Origin: Pseudomonas fluorescens
GTDB lineage: Bacteria > Pseudomonadota > Gammaproteobacteria > Pseudomonadales > Pseudomonadaceae
Reading direction: 5' to 3'
DNA: 64,000 bases
Assembly: GCF_019212185.1 (NCBI RefSeq)
Contig: NZ_CP078138.1
Span: forward strand, 2,090,501-2,154,500
Both the position numbers and the translations under genes were made by a program. Position 1 is the stretch's first letter; each line of letters opens with the position of its first letter. The notes beneath the pieces are model-generated. The model was not told the DNA's origin and made no database searches. It saw only the letters and a list, made by a program, of their open reading frames with translations. Positions 36,063-47,049 of the stretch are shown piece by piece.

Positions 36063-37142
36063 CTAAAGGGTCAGCAAGTGCTCGCCGAGGCGACCGTTGG
36101 CCGTCAGCTCAAGGAATTCATCCCCCAGGCGCCGGCTTTCTTCCATGGTGGTTCGCCAGTACTTTTGCCGGCTCGCGGCGTCGCCCATGAAGCGTTTGAA
36201 GTCATTGCGGTCGGGCAACTTGCCGTAGGGCAAGCGGGCCAGGTACTCCTTCGACGGCGCCAGCAGCAAGACGTCCTGCAAGCGCGTCGTGCAGGCCCGG
36301 CGCCAGGGCAGGGTCTTGTCGAACCAGCCGGGAATCACCCGGTCGGTGAAGTGCGGGTAGAGCACGATGTCGTCGCCGCTGTAGGGCAGGTCGAGGTGAT
36401 AGTCGAGCAGGCCACCATCGCGAAAGGTGCCTTCGCCAGCGCCCGGCAGATCGCGCACGCCTTGCATGACCATCGGGATCGAGCCCGAAGCCAGCAGGGC
36501 CTGGCGCAAGTTGCCGGCGTTCAGCGCGACAAAACGCGAAGGGAAATCCTCCAACGCATGCACGGGTGGGGCGCGGCGCGGGTCGTGGATGATCAGCCGC
36601 TCGAAATGCCGCGACAGCCGGGCGCGACCCCGCAGGTTGTCGGCGATCACCGAGGACAGCCCCAGCCCCAGCCGCCCGCGATGGTCGTCGGCGAGCAGGC
36701 CGTGGCTCTTCACCACCATGATGTTCAAGCGGTAGTCGGGGTTGTCGAGGATCCGCGCGTCCTGGCCATCGAGCAGGTCGTCGAGCATGCGCTGCGAGCT
36801 TTGGCTGATCTGCGCCATGCTCACGCCTTTGGCGAAGTCCTGTTCGGTATACAACTCACCGAGACGGCGGAGGCCTTGCGCGGCATCCGGTAGGCAGGCA
36901 CTGGCGAAGCGCCAGGAGCCCACCGAGGCGCCGATCAGCGAACGTTCGCGTGGCGCGGCCGGCAGCCACTCACCGAACAGCGCCAGGTCCAGCCCCTGAA
37001 TACCCAGGGCTTTCGGGCCGCCGGCCGCGCCGGGCAGGGTGCCGACCTGTTGCGCGCTCAAGCCGTCCCGGCGAATCCGCGCGAATGCCCGTGGGCCGGC
37101 CTTGAGGGTCAGGGCCGGGAATTTGATGTGGATTGCAGTCAT
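36063..37142 (-). CDS. Patatin-like phospholipase
   Basis: 359 residues from ATG 37142, which has GAGAG before it. Patatin dyad: Ser in GASVGSWR (GxSxG, about residue 75) and Asp in FRDGGLLDYH (about 245). No signal peptide; cytoplasmic or membrane-associated. Its start is 102 bases from the divergent PepSY operon. Substrate likely phospholipid or other acyl ester. Confidence 0.87.
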   Translation of the reverse strand: MTAIHIKFPALTLKAGPRAFARIRRDGLSAQQVGTLPGAAGGPKALGIQGLDLALFGEWLPAAPRERSLIGASVGSWRFASACLPDAAQGLRRLGELYTEQDFAKGVSMAQISQSSQRMLDDLLDGQDARILDNPDYRLNIMVVKSHGLLADDHRGRLGLGLSSVIADNLRGRARLSRHFERLIIHDPRRAPPVHALEDFPSRFVALNAGNLRQALLASGSIPMVMQGVRDLPGAGEGTFRDGGLLDYHLDLPYSGDDIVLYPHFTDRVIPGWFDKTLPWRRACTTRLQDVLLLAPSKEYLARLPYGKLPDRNDFKRFMGDAASRQKYWRTTMEESRRLGDEFLELTANGRLGEHLLTL

Positions 37143-37243
37143 TGCGCTCTCGCCGGTGATCCGTTGTGCATCGATAGTGGCCATTCAGTTTCAATTAAGT
37201 TCACGGCGGTAGTCTGGGGCCATACCGATTTTGGAGGCATACC

Positions 37244-37552
37244 ATGAAAACCCTGACCACCCTGTTCACTGCCAGCCTTGTGGCCCTGACCGCCAGCCTG
37301 GCCCATGCCCGCGATCTGGGCCCTGACGAGGCCCTGAGATTGCGTGACGCTGGTACCATTATGTCTTTTGAAAAGCTCAACGCCATTGCACTGGCCAAGC
37401 ACCCCGGCGCCGCCGTCACTGAAACCGAACTGGAGCAAGAGTACGGCAAGTACATCTACCAGATCGACTTGCGTGATCCCCAAGGCGTGGAGTGGGACCT
37501 GGAATTGGACGCGGTCAGTGGCCAGGTGCTCAAGGATCATCAGGATAGGTAA
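37244..37552 (+). CDS. PepSY-domain periplasmic protein
   Basis: 102 residues. Signal peptide (LFTASLVALTASLAHA), then one PepSY domain (LNAIALAKHPGAAVTETELE...YIYQIDL...GQVLKD). Known: PepSY domains often inhibit proteases or sense periplasmic peptides/ligands. Its TAA overlaps the ATG of a paralogous second PepSY gene, which leads into a two-component system, so it may be an accessory sensor of that system. GGAGGC ribosome-binding site before 37244. Confidence 0.88.
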   Translation: MKTLTTLFTASLVALTASLAHARDLGPDEALRLRDAGTIMSFEKLNAIALAKHPGAAVTETELEQEYGKYIYQIDLRDPQGVEWDLELDAVSGQVLKDHQDR

Positions 37553-37863
37553 TGAAGTTGAATCTGCGCGCTTATGGGCTGTCAGCCCTTGCGTTACTGG
37601 CGGTGTGTTCGGTGGGGCTGGCCCGTGACCTGGATCAGGACGAAGCCCTGCGCCTGCGCCAGCAAGGAGTGATCCTGCCGCTGGAGCAGTTGCTGCAGCA
37701 GGCGCTGGACCGCTATCCCGGCGCCAAATTGCTCGAGGCCGAGCTGGAAGAAAAGCATGACGTCTACATTTATGAGGTCGAGCTGCTGACCACCGAAGGG
37801 GTGGTGCGCGAGCTGGACCTGGATGCCAGGACCGGGCGTTTACTCAAAGACGAGGAAGATTGA
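37552..37863 (+). CDS. PepSY-domain periplasmic protein, tandem paralogue
   Basis: 103 residues, overlapping the first PepSY gene (TAATG). Same layout: signal peptide ending in LARDL, then LLQQALDRYPGAKLLEAELE and VYIYEVELL, with RLLKDEED at the end. Clearly a duplicate of the gene before it (shared ARDL-DEALRLR and YIY blocks). Its stop is 3 bases before the response-regulator ATG. Confidence 0.88.
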   Translation: MKLNLRAYGLSALALLAVCSVGLARDLDQDEALRLRQQGVILPLEQLLQQALDRYPGAKLLEAELEEKHDVYIYEVELLTTEGVVRELDLDARTGRLLKDEED

Positions 37864-37866
37864 TCG

Positions 37867-38535
37867 ATGCGTTTGCTTCTGGTGGAAGACCACGTGCCGC
37901 TGGCCGACGAGATACTGGCTGGCCTTACGCGCCAGGGTTACGCGGTGGATTGGCTGGCAGACGGCCGCGATGCGCTGTATCAGGGCCGCAGCGAGCCGTA
38001 CGACCTGATCATCCTCGACCTCGGGCTGCCCGGCGTGCCGGGGCTCGAGGTACTGAGCCAATGGCGCGCAGCGGGGCTGGCGACCCCGGTGCTGGTGCTG
38101 ACCGCGCGCGGCTCCTGGTCCGAGCGCATCGAAGGACTGAAGGCCGGCGCCGATGACTACCTGACCAAACCCTTTCACCCGGAGGAGTTGCACCTGCGCA
38201 TCCAGGCGCTGCTGCGTCGCTCCCACGGCCAGGCCAACCAACCCACGCTGAAGGCCGCCGGCCTGCAACTGGACGAAGGCCGCCAGTGCGTGATCAGCGA
38301 AGGCGCCGAGGTCCAGCTGACCGCCGCCGAATTCCGCCTGCTGCGCTACTTCATGCTGCACCCGCAGCAGATCCTCTCGAAAAGTCATCTGGCCGAACAC
38401 CTGTACGACGGCGAAACCGAGCGCGATTCCAACGTCCTTGAAGTGCACGTCAATCACCTGCGGCGCAAGCTGGGGCGCAGCGTGATCGAAACCCGTCGCG
38501 GCCAGGGCTACCTGTTCGGCGGGCAGGGCCAGTGA
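37867..38535 (+). CDS. OmpR-family response regulator
   Basis: 222 residues. Receiver with Asp51 (IILDLGLPG) and Lys in LTKPFHP; winged-helix DNA-binding domain ([29 protein letters not shown]). QseB/PmrA-type sequence. Its GTGA overlaps the start of the kinase gene. With the two PepSY proteins it forms a four-gene operon. Confidence 0.92.
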   Translation: MRLLLVEDHVPLADEILAGLTRQGYAVDWLADGRDALYQGRSEPYDLIILDLGLPGVPGLEVLSQWRAAGLATPVLVLTARGSWSERIEGLKAGADDYLTKPFHPEELHLRIQALLRRSHGQANQPTLKAAGLQLDEGRQCVISEGAEVQLTAAEFRLLRYFMLHPQQILSKSHLAEHLYDGETERDSNVLEVHVNHLRRKLGRSVIETRRGQGYLFGGQGQ

Positions 38536-39845
38536 GGTCGATTCAGCGGCGCTTGAGCCTGGGCCTGGTCAGCGTGATGCTGATCGTCGGCCTGGTGCTG
38601 GCGCAAACCAGTTTGTGGCTATTCGAGCAGGGGTTGCAGCGCTACCTCGAAGCCGGCCTGCGCAATGCCAGTGAAAACCTGCTGCTGGCGCTGGTGCGTG
38701 GCCCGCAAGGGTTGCAACTGGATGAGCGACGACTGTCGCCGGCGTACCAGCGGCCGTTTTCCGGGCATTACTTCAGTATCGATTTTGCCGACACTCACTG
38801 GCGCTCGCGGTCGTTGTGGGACCAGGAATTGCCAGCGTTGGAACAGCCCGGCTTGCGCAGCAACCTGCAACTGGGCCCCGAAGGCCAGCAACTGCTGGTG
38901 TTGCGTTCGGACTACCGGCGTCAGGGCCAGGCAATCTCCATCAGCGTGGCGCAGGATTACACGCCGGTGCGCGAGAGTTTCCAGCGCATGCGCCAGATCG
39001 GTCTTGGCCTGGGGCTGGCCGGGCTGTTGCTGATCCTGCTGCTGCAACGGCTCACCGTGCGCCGCGCCTTGCGTCCTCTGGAAACCGCCCGTGAGCAGAT
39101 CGCCCAACTGCAACAAGGGCAACGCTCGCAACTGGACACCGAAGTCCCGGCGGAACTGGAGCCATTAGTGGCGCAGATCAATCATCTGCTGGCGCACACC
39201 GAAGACAGCCTCAAGCGTTCGCGCAATGCCCTGGGTAATCTCGGTCACGCGCTGAAGACGCCACTGGCGGTGCTCTTGAGTCTGGCCGCCAGCGACAAGC
39301 TCGACGCCCATCCGCAGTTGCGCAAAGTCCTGCTGGAGCAACTGGAGCAGGTGCAACAGCGGCTCAATCGCGAACTCAACCGTGCACGCCTGGCCGGGGA
39401 TGCATTGCCCGGCGCGCAATTCGACTGCGACGCTGAGCTACCGGGATTGCTGGCGACCCTGAACATGATCCACGGTGAGCATCTGCAACTCAGCTATGTC
39501 GCTGCGAGGGGATTGCAGCTGCCGTGGGATCGCGAGGACGTGCTGGAGCTACTGGGCAATCTGCTGGACAACGCCTGCAAATGGGCGGATGCCGAGGTGC
39601 GCCTGGGCGTCGAGGCAACGGCCGGCGGCTTCGTGCTGGCGGTAGAAGATGATGGTCCCGGCATCCCGCAAGAGCAGCGCGATCAGGTGATCAGCCGTGG
39701 CACTCGGCTAGACGAGCAGACCGATGGCCACGGTCTGGGCCTGGGCATCGTGCGTGACATCGTCGAAGCCTGGGGCGGCCAGTTGCACCTGGAAGAAAGC
39801 CAGTGGGGCGGGCTCAAGGTGCGCATCGAGCTGCCCGGTCACTGA
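38532..39845 (+). CDS. Sensor histidine kinase of the PepSY-linked two-component system
   Basis: 437 residues, GTG start overlapping the regulator stop. Two membrane helices (about 10-32 and 160-178) enclose a periplasmic sensor; HAMP (about 180-232), HisKA with His239 ([12 protein letters not shown]), HATPase with N-box [11 protein letters not shown] and [13 protein letters not shown]. Probably senses the state of the PepSY proteins or a cation/peptide; the signal is not predictable. Confidence 0.92.
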   Translation: MRSIQRRLSLGLVSVMLIVGLVLAQTSLWLFEQGLQRYLEAGLRNASENLLLALVRGPQGLQLDERRLSPAYQRPFSGHYFSIDFADTHWRSRSLWDQELPALEQPGLRSNLQLGPEGQQLLVLRSDYRRQGQAISISVAQDYTPVRESFQRMRQIGLGLGLAGLLLILLLQRLTVRRALRPLETAREQIAQLQQGQRSQLDTEVPAELEPLVAQINHLLAHTEDSLKRSRNALGNLGHALKTPLAVLLSLAASDKLDAHPQLRKVLLEQLEQVQQRLNRELNRARLAGDALPGAQFDCDAELPGLLATLNMIHGEHLQLSYVAARGLQLPWDREDVLELLGNLLDNACKWADAEVRLGVEATAGGFVLAVEDDGPGIPQEQRDQVISRGTRLDEQTDGHGLGLGIVRDIVEAWGGQLHLEESQWGGLKVRIELPGH

Positions 39846-39880
39846 GCGGCGGTGCGTCAAGCGCACCGCCACAGGCAGGG

Positions 39881-42028
39881 TCAAACGCGGAACTGATCCA
39901 TCAGGCTCTGTTGCTGGTTGGCCAGGCTGTTGAGCGACTGGCTGACCCGCGCCGACTCGTTGGCTTGCTCCGATAACGACTCGGTGACGTCGCGGATGGT
40001 CGCCACGTTATTGTTGATCTCTTCGGCCACAGCGCTTTGCTCCTCGGCGGCACTGGCGATCTGCAGGTTCATGTCGGTAATCACCGTCACCGCATCGCCG
40101 ATCTGGCGCAGGGCGGTCACCGCCTGGCTGACCTGCTCGACGCTGCCTTGGGCCTGGCGATGGCTGTTGCCCATGGCGCCCACCACATCCTGGGTACCGC
40201 TTTGCAACTGCTCAATGACCTGGCGGGTTTCCTCTACCGACTCCTGGGTACGGCGTGCCAGGTTGCGCACTTCGTCAGCGACCACGGCAAACCCGCGTCC
40301 GGCCTCTCCGGCACGGGCGGCTTCGATGGCGGCGTTGAGCGCCAGCAGGTTGGTCTGCTCGGCGATGGCGCGAATCACTTCCAGTACCGAGCCGATTTTC
40401 TCGCTGTTGGCGGCCAGGCCTTCGACCTGGGCCATGGCGGTGCTCATGTCGGCGGCCAGGCTGTCGATGCTGTGGGTGGTGCGGTCGATCACGGTCAGGC
40501 CCTGGCGCGTCGCCTGGTCGGCATCGCGCGCGGCTTGCGCGGCCTGGGCTGCGCTGCGGGCGACGTCCTGGGCGGTGGCACTCATTTCATGGGAAGCGGT
40601 GGCCACCTGGTCGACCTGGCGGTACTGCTGCTCCATGCCGGCGCTGGTCTGGGTGGCGATCGCCGAGGACTGGTCGGCGGTGCCCCGCGCGTCCTGCACC
40701 GAGCGTTTGACGTCGGCGATGATCGGTTGCAGTTTGTCGAGGAAGCGGTTGAACCAGCCGGCCAGTTGTCCCAGCTCGTCCTGCTTGTCGTAGGCCAGGC
40801 GCCGGGTCAGGTCGCCTTCGCCGCTGGCGATGTCCTGCAGCATGTCGGCGACGCCGAGAATCGGCCGGGTGACGCTGCGGGCCATCAGCCACACCAGTAA
40901 CAGGCCGATGATGGCGGCGACCAGGCCGAGGCTCAGTTCGATCAGGGTGTCGCTGGTGTTGCTGGCATCGAGTTTCTGTTTGAGTGCTTCGGCCGGGCCG
41001 ACCAGCACCTTCTCCGGCACATCAAGCAGTACGCCCCAGGGCTTGCCGCCGGGAATCGGCTCGAAGGGCGACAACACTTTCAGATGCTGATGGTTGCGCA
41101 GGCTCTGGGTCTGCAGGCTGCTGCCGAGCATGCGCAGCAATTCGGCGCCGCTGTCCTTGTCCACCGCAGTCAGGCGCTGGCTGAGTTTGCTGGCGTCAGG
41201 GCTGTAGCCGGCAAGCAGGCCCACGGGGCTCAAGATGCTGACGGCGGTCTGGCCATCGTAGAGTTTGCGGCTGGCCTGTTGACTGATCGCCTGCAGGCTG
41301 TTGAGGTTGATGTCCACCGACAGCGAAGCGATGACTTTGCCGTCGACTTGCAGCGGGAAGACGATGCTGGTCATCAGTACGTTCTGGCCGTCGATCACGT
41401 AGAAGTACGGTTCGATCACGCACGGCTTGAGGGTCGTACGCGGGCAGGTGAACCAGGCGTTAGCCGGCTCGCCACTGGGGCCGGTGCTGGTGTCGGCCAT
41501 GTCGCTTTCCGGCAGCGCCATCGAATTCAGCTTGCCGGCCGTGGGTTGCGACCAGTACAGGGCGAAACGGCCCTTGTCGTTGCTGCCCAGCTCATGCTGG
41601 CCGGCGAAGAGTTCGTCCTTGCCATCCAGGGCATTGGCTTCGAACACCAACGATAGGCCGAGCAGTTGCGGGTTGCCCAGCAGTGCCGATTTGACCTGAC
41701 GGGTCAGGTCTTCACGCAGGTCGTAAGCGTCGAGGAAGCGTTTTTGCGCCTGGTCGCGCAGGAACAACACCTGGCGCGAGAAGCCGTGGCCGTATTGATA
41801 GGCGTCCATGAACTGCTGACGAATACCCAGCGCCTGCACTTCACCCTGGGCTTCGATGCGCGCCTGCGCCGCTTCATTGAGCATGCTCATGCTCGAGGCC
41901 TTCACCAGCGCCGAACTGTGCTCCATGCGATACAGCGACAGACCCACCAGCAAGGTCACGATGGCGGCCAGGCAAAGGCCGGCCAGCAGGGTGATTTTCC
42001 ATTGAATCGACAGCTGTCTGAGTGACAT
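39881..42028 (-). CDS. Methyl-accepting chemotaxis protein with double-Cache sensor
   Basis: 715 residues from ATG 42028; open upstream codons from 42163 are not protein-like. Membrane helix ([20 protein letters not shown]), periplasmic dCache domain (about 40-370, with YWSQPTAGK and [18 protein letters not shown]), second helix ([17 protein letters not shown]), HAMP and signalling domain with hairpin tip [19 protein letters not shown]. The C-terminus LMDQFRV has no CheR-tethering pentapeptide. Ligand probably an amino acid or organic acid. Confidence 0.92.
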   Translation of the reverse strand: MSLRQLSIQWKITLLAGLCLAAIVTLLVGLSLYRMEHSSALVKASSMSMLNEAAQARIEAQGEVQALGIRQQFMDAYQYGHGFSRQVLFLRDQAQKRFLDAYDLREDLTRQVKSALLGNPQLLGLSLVFEANALDGKDELFAGQHELGSNDKGRFALYWSQPTAGKLNSMALPESDMADTSTGPSGEPANAWFTCPRTTLKPCVIEPYFYVIDGQNVLMTSIVFPLQVDGKVIASLSVDINLNSLQAISQQASRKLYDGQTAVSILSPVGLLAGYSPDASKLSQRLTAVDKDSGAELLRMLGSSLQTQSLRNHQHLKVLSPFEPIPGGKPWGVLLDVPEKVLVGPAEALKQKLDASNTSDTLIELSLGLVAAIIGLLLVWLMARSVTRPILGVADMLQDIASGEGDLTRRLAYDKQDELGQLAGWFNRFLDKLQPIIADVKRSVQDARGTADQSSAIATQTSAGMEQQYRQVDQVATASHEMSATAQDVARSAAQAAQAARDADQATRQGLTVIDRTTHSIDSLAADMSTAMAQVEGLAANSEKIGSVLEVIRAIAEQTNLLALNAAIEAARAGEAGRGFAVVADEVRNLARRTQESVEETRQVIEQLQSGTQDVVGAMGNSHRQAQGSVEQVSQAVTALRQIGDAVTVITDMNLQIASAAEEQSAVAEEINNNVATIRDVTESLSEQANESARVSQSLNSLANQQQSLMDQFRV

Positions 42029-42284
42029 GGAGGCGCCCCTAAATCGATAAATATCCAAGACTTTGCCCTGTAACGGCACAGCCAGCGCTTTCTTGAGCGT
42101 GAGGGCCGGGGCCGGCCACGGAAAACAAAAGCCGACGCCTGCACTTGCAGCTTGGGGCGGCATGGGGCACAGTGCGCGCCCTCTAATAAAACCTCCATTT
42201 CATCCGGTGTCGGCGCGTGCAGCTGGCTGGCCGGTCTCTACCCGTTTGCGCCGGTTTTTATCGGCGATCTGCTTTGAGGTAACC

Positions 42285-43604
42285 ATGATTAATGCTGTCA
42301 TTGCCGCGGTCGGCATCATGCTGGTGCTCAGCCTGTCACGTGTGCATGTGGTCATCGCGCTGATCATCGGCGCGCTGGTCGGTGGCCTGACCGGTGGCCT
42401 GGGGATCGAGGCGACGCTCAAGGCGTTCAACAGTGGCCTGGGTGGCGGCGCGACCGTGGCCTTGTCCTACGCCTTGCTCGGCGCGTTCGCCGTGGCGATT
42501 GCCAAGTCGGGTCTGGCCCATGCCCTGGCGGACAAGGCCCTGGCGCTGGTTGATCGGCAGGACGCCAACGGCGGCGGCCAGGTCAAGTGGCTGCTGATCG
42601 GCCTGCTGTGGATCGTCGCGATCGCCTCGCAGAACATCCTGCCGATCCACATCGCCTTTATCCCGCTGCTGGTGCCGCCGTTGCTCTACGTGCTGACCAA
42701 GCTGCAACTGGATCGGCGGTTGATCGCCTGCGTCATGACCTTCGGCCTGATCACCCCCTACATGTTCCTGCCGGTGGGTTTTGGCAACATCTTCCTCAAC
42801 GAGATTCTGCTGGCCAACGTGGCCAAGAGCGGGGTCGACATCAGCGGCATCAACGTCACCCACGCCATGGGCATCCCGGCGCTGGGCATGGTTTTCGGCC
42901 TGTTGCTGGCGTTTGTCAGCTATCGCAAGAAACGTGTGTACGACCTGGAAAAAATCGAGCGGGTCGAACAGGTCGCGGTGCAGTACAACCCGCTGACGCT
43001 GCTGGTGGCCGGCCTGGCGATTGCCGCGGCGTTCATTATTCAGTTGCTGCTGGATTCGATGATTATCGGCGCGCTGGCCGGGTTCCTGATCTTCTCGGTT
43101 TCCGGTGTCGTGCGCTGGCGCGAGACCGATGACTTGTTCACCGAAGGCATGAAGATGATGGCGATGATCGGCTTCATCATGATCGCCGCCTCGGGTTTTG
43201 CCGAAGTGATGAAGGCCACCGGCGAAGTGCAGACCCTGGTCGAAGCCTCAGCCTCGTGGATCGGCCACAGCAAGGGCATTGGCGCGCTGTTGATGTTGCT
43301 GGTGGGGCTGCTGGTGACCATGGGCATCGGCTCGTCGTTTTCCACGGTGCCGATCCTCGCCGCGATCTTCGTCCCGCTGTGCGTGCAACTGGGCTTCAGC
43401 CCGCTGGCCATCGTCTGCATCGTCGGCACCGCCGGCGCCTTGGGCGACGCCGGCTCACCGGCCTCGGACTCGACCCTCGGCCCGACCTCCGGCTTGAACA
43501 TCGACGGCCAGCATCACCACATCTGGGACACCGTGGTGCCGACTTTTCTGCATTACAACTTGCCGTTGTTGGCGTTTGGTTGGGTGGCGGCGATGGTGCT
43601 TTGA
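42285..43604 (+). CDS. Na+/H+ antiporter family protein (YuiF/NhaC-like)
   Basis: 439 residues from ATG 42285 (TTTGAGGTAACC upstream). About 11-12 membrane helices with [20 protein letters not shown] and the late [17 protein letters not shown] and DAGSPASDS segments typical of the Na_H_antiport_2 group. Members of this group have also been proposed to move amino acids such as histidine, so the transported solute is uncertain. Divergent from the chemoreceptor. Confidence 0.83.
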   Translation: MINAVIAAVGIMLVLSLSRVHVVIALIIGALVGGLTGGLGIEATLKAFNSGLGGGATVALSYALLGAFAVAIAKSGLAHALADKALALVDRQDANGGGQVKWLLIGLLWIVAIASQNILPIHIAFIPLLVPPLLYVLTKLQLDRRLIACVMTFGLITPYMFLPVGFGNIFLNEILLANVAKSGVDISGINVTHAMGIPALGMVFGLLLAFVSYRKKRVYDLEKIERVEQVAVQYNPLTLLVAGLAIAAAFIIQLLLDSMIIGALAGFLIFSVSGVVRWRETDDLFTEGMKMMAMIGFIMIAASGFAEVMKATGEVQTLVEASASWIGHSKGIGALLMLLVGLLVTMGIGSSFSTVPILAAIFVPLCVQLGFSPLAIVCIVGTAGALGDAGSPASDSTLGPTSGLNIDGQHHHIWDTVVPTFLHYNLPLLAFGWVAAMVL

Positions 43605-43663
43605 TTGGAGGGGGTGGGAGTTGGCGTCACTGCAGGAACGGATAAATACCCCGCGAAAATGCC

Positions 43664-43689
43664 AATCGCGGGCAAGCCCGCTCCCACAA
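43664..43689. repeat. Single REP sequence
   Basis: CAATCGCGGGCAAGCCCGCTC followed by CCACA, a lone Pseudomonas REP of the GCGGGCAAGCCCGCTCC type between the antiporter and U32 peptidase stops. No partner in opposite orientation is near. Confidence 0.8.
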
Positions 43690-43709
43690 AGTGATAACCG
43701 ACGGCAAAT

Positions 43710-45035
43710 TCAATCCCCCCGCACATCCCGCATCAACAACCCAAACCCCAGGTCCACCGCATCCGGGATCGGCAGGTAAACGGTGTGGCCATCACCCGGC
43801 GCCACCTGCAATGCCTCGCCCTGGGCGTTCTGCAACTCATGCAGGTCGAAATGAAAGTTGCCTTTGGGCGTCATCAGTTCCATGTGATCGCCCAGGGCAA
43901 AACGATTCTTCACCTTGACCTCGGCCAGGCGCTCGCGCCGCTCCCCCGTCAACTCGCCAACAAACTGCTGGCGGTCGCAGACTGAACTGCCGTTCTGATA
44001 GTTCTGGTATTCATCGTGCACATGGCGGCGCAGGAAGCCTTCGGTGTAGCCGCGCTGGGCGAGGGATTCGAGGTCGGTCATCAGGCTGCGGTCGAACGGC
44101 AGGCCGGCCGCCGCATCGTCGATGGCCCGGCGGTAGACCTGGGTGGTACGTGCGCAATAGAAGTGCGATTTGGTCCGGCCTTCGATCTTCAGCGAATGCA
44201 CGCCCATTCGGGTCAGGCGCTCGACATGCTGCACCGCGCGCAGGTCCTTGGCGTTCATGATGTAGGTGCCGTGTTCATCCTCGAAAGCCGGCATCAGCTC
44301 GTCGGGGCGATTGGCCTCCTGCAGCAGGAACACCTGCTCGGTGGGTGTGCCGATGCCCAGGGTCGGTTCCGGGACATAGCTCTGGACGATATCCCCGGTG
44401 AGGTTTTCCTGGGCCGGTTGCGCCGAATACTTCCAGCGGCAGGCATTGGTGCAACTGCCCTGGTTGGCATCGCGCTTGTTCATGTAGCCCGACAACAGGC
44501 AGCGCCCGGAGTAGGCCATGCACAGCGCGCCATGCACGAACACTTCGAGCTCCATGGTCGGCACCTGCTGGCGGATTTCCTCGATCTCTTCCAGCGACAA
44601 CTCCCGCGAGAGGATGACCCGGCTCACACCCTGTAACTGCCAGAACTCGACGCTGGCCCAGTTCACCGTGTTGGCCTGCACCGAGAGGTGGATCGGCATC
44701 TGCGGGAAGTGCCGGCGTACCAGCATGATCAGCCCCGGGTCGGACATGATCAGCGCGTCCGGGGCCATCTCGATGACTGGAGCCAGATCCTTGAGGAACG
44801 TCTTCAGCTTGGCGTTGTGCGGGGCGATGTTGACCACCACGTAGAAGCGCTTGCCCTGGGCCTGGGCTTCACGGATGCCGAGGGCCAGATTGGCGTGATC
44901 GAACTCGTTGTTACGCACCCGCAAGCTGTAGCGCGGCTGCCCGGCGTACACCGCATCGGCGCCATAGGCGAAGGCATAGCGCATGTTTTTCAGGGTTCCG
45001 GCGGGGGCGAGCAGTTCGGGTGGGGCGAGTGTCAT
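43710..45035 (-). CDS. trhP: U32-family protein, probable tRNA uridine 5-oxyacetic-acid hydroxylase TrhP
   Basis: 441 residues from ATG 45035 (APPELLAPAGTLKNMRYA follows). U32 peptidase core with the iron-sulphur cysteines in CMAYSGRCLLSG and SCTNACRWKY. E. coli TrhP (YegQ), about 450 residues, hydroxylates U34 of tRNAs using prephenate with an Fe-S cluster. The match is family-level. No good ribosome-binding site is visible before the chosen ATG, so the start is less certain. Confidence 0.82.
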   Translation of the reverse strand: MTLAPPELLAPAGTLKNMRYAFAYGADAVYAGQPRYSLRVRNNEFDHANLALGIREAQAQGKRFYVVVNIAPHNAKLKTFLKDLAPVIEMAPDALIMSDPGLIMLVRRHFPQMPIHLSVQANTVNWASVEFWQLQGVSRVILSRELSLEEIEEIRQQVPTMELEVFVHGALCMAYSGRCLLSGYMNKRDANQGSCTNACRWKYSAQPAQENLTGDIVQSYVPEPTLGIGTPTEQVFLLQEANRPDELMPAFEDEHGTYIMNAKDLRAVQHVERLTRMGVHSLKIEGRTKSHFYCARTTQVYRRAIDDAAAGLPFDRSLMTDLESLAQRGYTEGFLRRHVHDEYQNYQNGSSVCDRQQFVGELTGERRERLAEVKVKNRFALGDHMELMTPKGNFHFDLHELQNAQGEALQVAPGDGHTVYLPIPDAVDLGFGLLMRDVRGD

Positions 45036-45193
45036 GGCGAAGTCGACCGTAAAGCGCGCGAGGGTAAGACAAAGGCCGGGGACGATTATTGATCTGGATC
45101 TATTTTCAATGCACAAACCACGGCACTCGGGCGTTTCGCCGCGGACTAAGCCTTTAGATAGACGCAGTGGGCGTTTTGTTAAATGGACCGGCC

Positions 45194-46255
45194 ATGAACC
45201 ACACCTCAATACAAAACAAATCGCTGATGGTACTGCTCGTGCTGGTATCCATTGCTTTCATCTGGATTCTGCTGCCGTTCTACGGCGCGGTGTTCTGGGC
45301 AGTGATCCTCGGCATCGTGTTTGCACCCATGCAGCATCGCCTGCAATTGAAATTCGGCTGGCAACGCAACCTGACCTCGCTGTTCACGCTGGGCATTTGC
45401 CTGGTGATCGCGATCTTGCCGGTCATTGTCACCGGTGTGCTGTTGGTGCAGGAGGGGACGACGCTTTACAAGAACATCGAAAGCGGCCAACTGGATATCG
45501 CCAGCTACGTGGCGCAGTTCAAACACAGCCTGCCGCCTTATTTCCAGCACCTGCTGGACCGTTTCGGCATGGGTGAGTTGAACGGTCTGCGAGAGAAAAT
45601 CGTCAAGAGCGCGATGCAGGGCAGTCAGTTCCTCGCCAGTCAGGCGTTCAGCTTCGGCCAGGGCACCTTCGAGTTCGTGGTGAGCTTTTTCATCATGCTG
45701 TACCTCCTGTTTTTCTTTCTGCGCGACGGTGCCGAACTGGCGCGCAAGATCCGTACAGCGGTACCGCTGGACGAAAATCAGAAACGCCGGCTGCAGCTCA
45801 AGTTCAACCGCGTGGTGCGCGCCACGGTCAAAGGCAACCTGTTGGTGGCGGTTACCCAGGGTGCCCTGGGCGGCTTGATTTTCTGGTTCCTCGACATTCC
45901 CAGCGCGTTGCTCTGGGCGGTGCTGATGGCGCTGCTGTCGCTATTGCCGGCGGTCGGGGCGGGGATCGTCTGGGTGCCGGTAGCGGTCTGGTTCCTGCTC
46001 AGTGGCGCAATTTGGCAGGGCGTCGTGCTGGCGTTATTCGGGGTATTCGTGATCGGCCTGGTGGACAACGTCCTGCGCCCGGTGTTGGTGGGCAAGGACA
46101 CGAAGATGCCGGATTACCTGATCCTGATCTCTACCCTTGGCGGCCTTGGCATCTTTGGTCTCAATGGCTTCGTCATCGGGCCGCTGATCGCCGCATTGTT
46201 CATCGCCAGTTGGGGCTTATATGTCGAAACCAAACCCAAGGTGCAGTTGCCTTAG
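45194..46255 (+). CDS. PerM/AI-2E-family transporter
   Basis: 353 residues from ATG 45194. About seven to eight membrane helices; the C-terminal VGKDTKMPDYLILISTLGG and GFVIGPLIAALF motifs mark YdiK-like members of the PerM/AI-2E exporter family. Most members do not carry autoinducer-2; substrate unknown. Its stop overlaps the stop of the small convergent gene at 46252. Confidence 0.87.
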   Translation: MNHTSIQNKSLMVLLVLVSIAFIWILLPFYGAVFWAVILGIVFAPMQHRLQLKFGWQRNLTSLFTLGICLVIAILPVIVTGVLLVQEGTTLYKNIESGQLDIASYVAQFKHSLPPYFQHLLDRFGMGELNGLREKIVKSAMQGSQFLASQAFSFGQGTFEFVVSFFIMLYLLFFFLRDGAELARKIRTAVPLDENQKRRLQLKFNRVVRATVKGNLLVAVTQGALGGLIFWFLDIPSALLWAVLMALLSLLPAVGAGIVWVPVAVWFLLSGAIWQGVVLALFGVFVIGLVDNVLRPVLVGKDTKMPDYLILISTLGGLGIFGLNGFVIGPLIAALFIASWGLYVETKPKVQLP

Positions 46256-46434
46256 GCCTGCAAGGCGAAGCCGCTGAGGCGTTGCGACAATTCCTGGGCG
46301 GCGGGCAGCGAAGTCAGGGGACCACTGATGGCTTCGCCGTCCTGCACCAGGTACCAGCAGGCGAGCAATCCCAGCTCTCTGAGGGGCGCAGGAACGGCGC
46401 TACCAATTACGGACATGATCTGGACTTGGGACAT
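46252..46434 (-). CDS. Small conserved-type protein (60 residues)
   Basis: 60 residues from ATG 46434, which has GGAGG 5 nt before it; the frame also opens at ATG 46449, whose codons form that ribosome-binding site. Sequence MSQVQIMSVIGSA, an internal CWYLVQDGEAISGPL, and an alanine/leucine helix at the end. Overlaps the transporter stop by 4 bases. No recognised domain. Confidence 0.65.
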   Translation of the reverse strand: MSQVQIMSVIGSAVPAPLRELGLLACWYLVQDGEAISGPLTSLPAAQELSQRLSGFALQA

Positions 46435-46530
46435 AACTACCTCCATCAATCGATGGAGCTACCTTAACGGCGCGCGGGTCCCGGGAAAAATCACTGCGCT
46501 TGATAGTCGACATTGACGTCGTTGAGGTCG

Positions 46531-46725
46531 TCAGTCGACCACCTGGTCGAGCATGTTCATGACTTCGCGGTCATTGAGCAGGCCTTTGCGCACCAGGTTC
46601 TCTGCCAGCAACGAGAGCAACTTGGCGCTGCGATGGCCCTCGAGGTGCTTGAGTTCGGTCAGGGTGTTGTAGACCTTGCTGGCAGTACCGAGGCCAACGA
46701 TGCGATGGGGGTTTTGCGTGGGCAT
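46531..46725 (-). CDS. Small helical protein of unknown function (64 residues)
   Basis: 64 residues from ATG 46725, with AAGGA about 10 nt upstream. Opens MPTQNPHRIVGLGTASKVYN and continues as amphipathic helices (ELKHLEGHRSAKLLSLLAE, LNDREVMNMLDQVVD). Looks like a folded small protein and uses Pseudomonas-like codons. I do not recognise a family. Confidence 0.65.
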   Translation of the reverse strand: MPTQNPHRIVGLGTASKVYNTLTELKHLEGHRSAKLLSLLAENLVRKGLLNDREVMNMLDQVVD

Positions 46726-46921
46726 AAGGGTCGTCCTTGTTTTTATTGAGCGTTGTGGCGGACAGGCCAGAGCTTGCTGGCCTGTCGTGACATAAATATG
46801 ACAGAGGAGTGATAAGGCCGAGACATTCGTCCGATTAATCATGGCGCATCCGGGCGCAGTCGCTGTTCCAGCAGCGACCTTGGCAGGATTTATTCAGACA
46901 TTTTCATGGCACTGCCGCTTT

Positions 46922-47026
46922 TATGTGGGAGCGAGCTTGCTCGCGAAGAACGTTAACGATTTCGCGGACATCCTGAATGTACGCGGCGGTCTCAAGTTCT
47001 TCGCGAGCAGGCTCGCTCCCACAAAG
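46922..47026. repeat. REPIN (two inverted REP sequences)
   Basis: TATGTGGGAGCGAGCTTGC at the left and TCGCGAGCAGGCTCGCTCC at the right, about 47 bases apart, between two minus-strand genes. Confidence 0.9.
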
Positions 47027-47049
47027 GCAGTACCTTTATAGACCATCAT

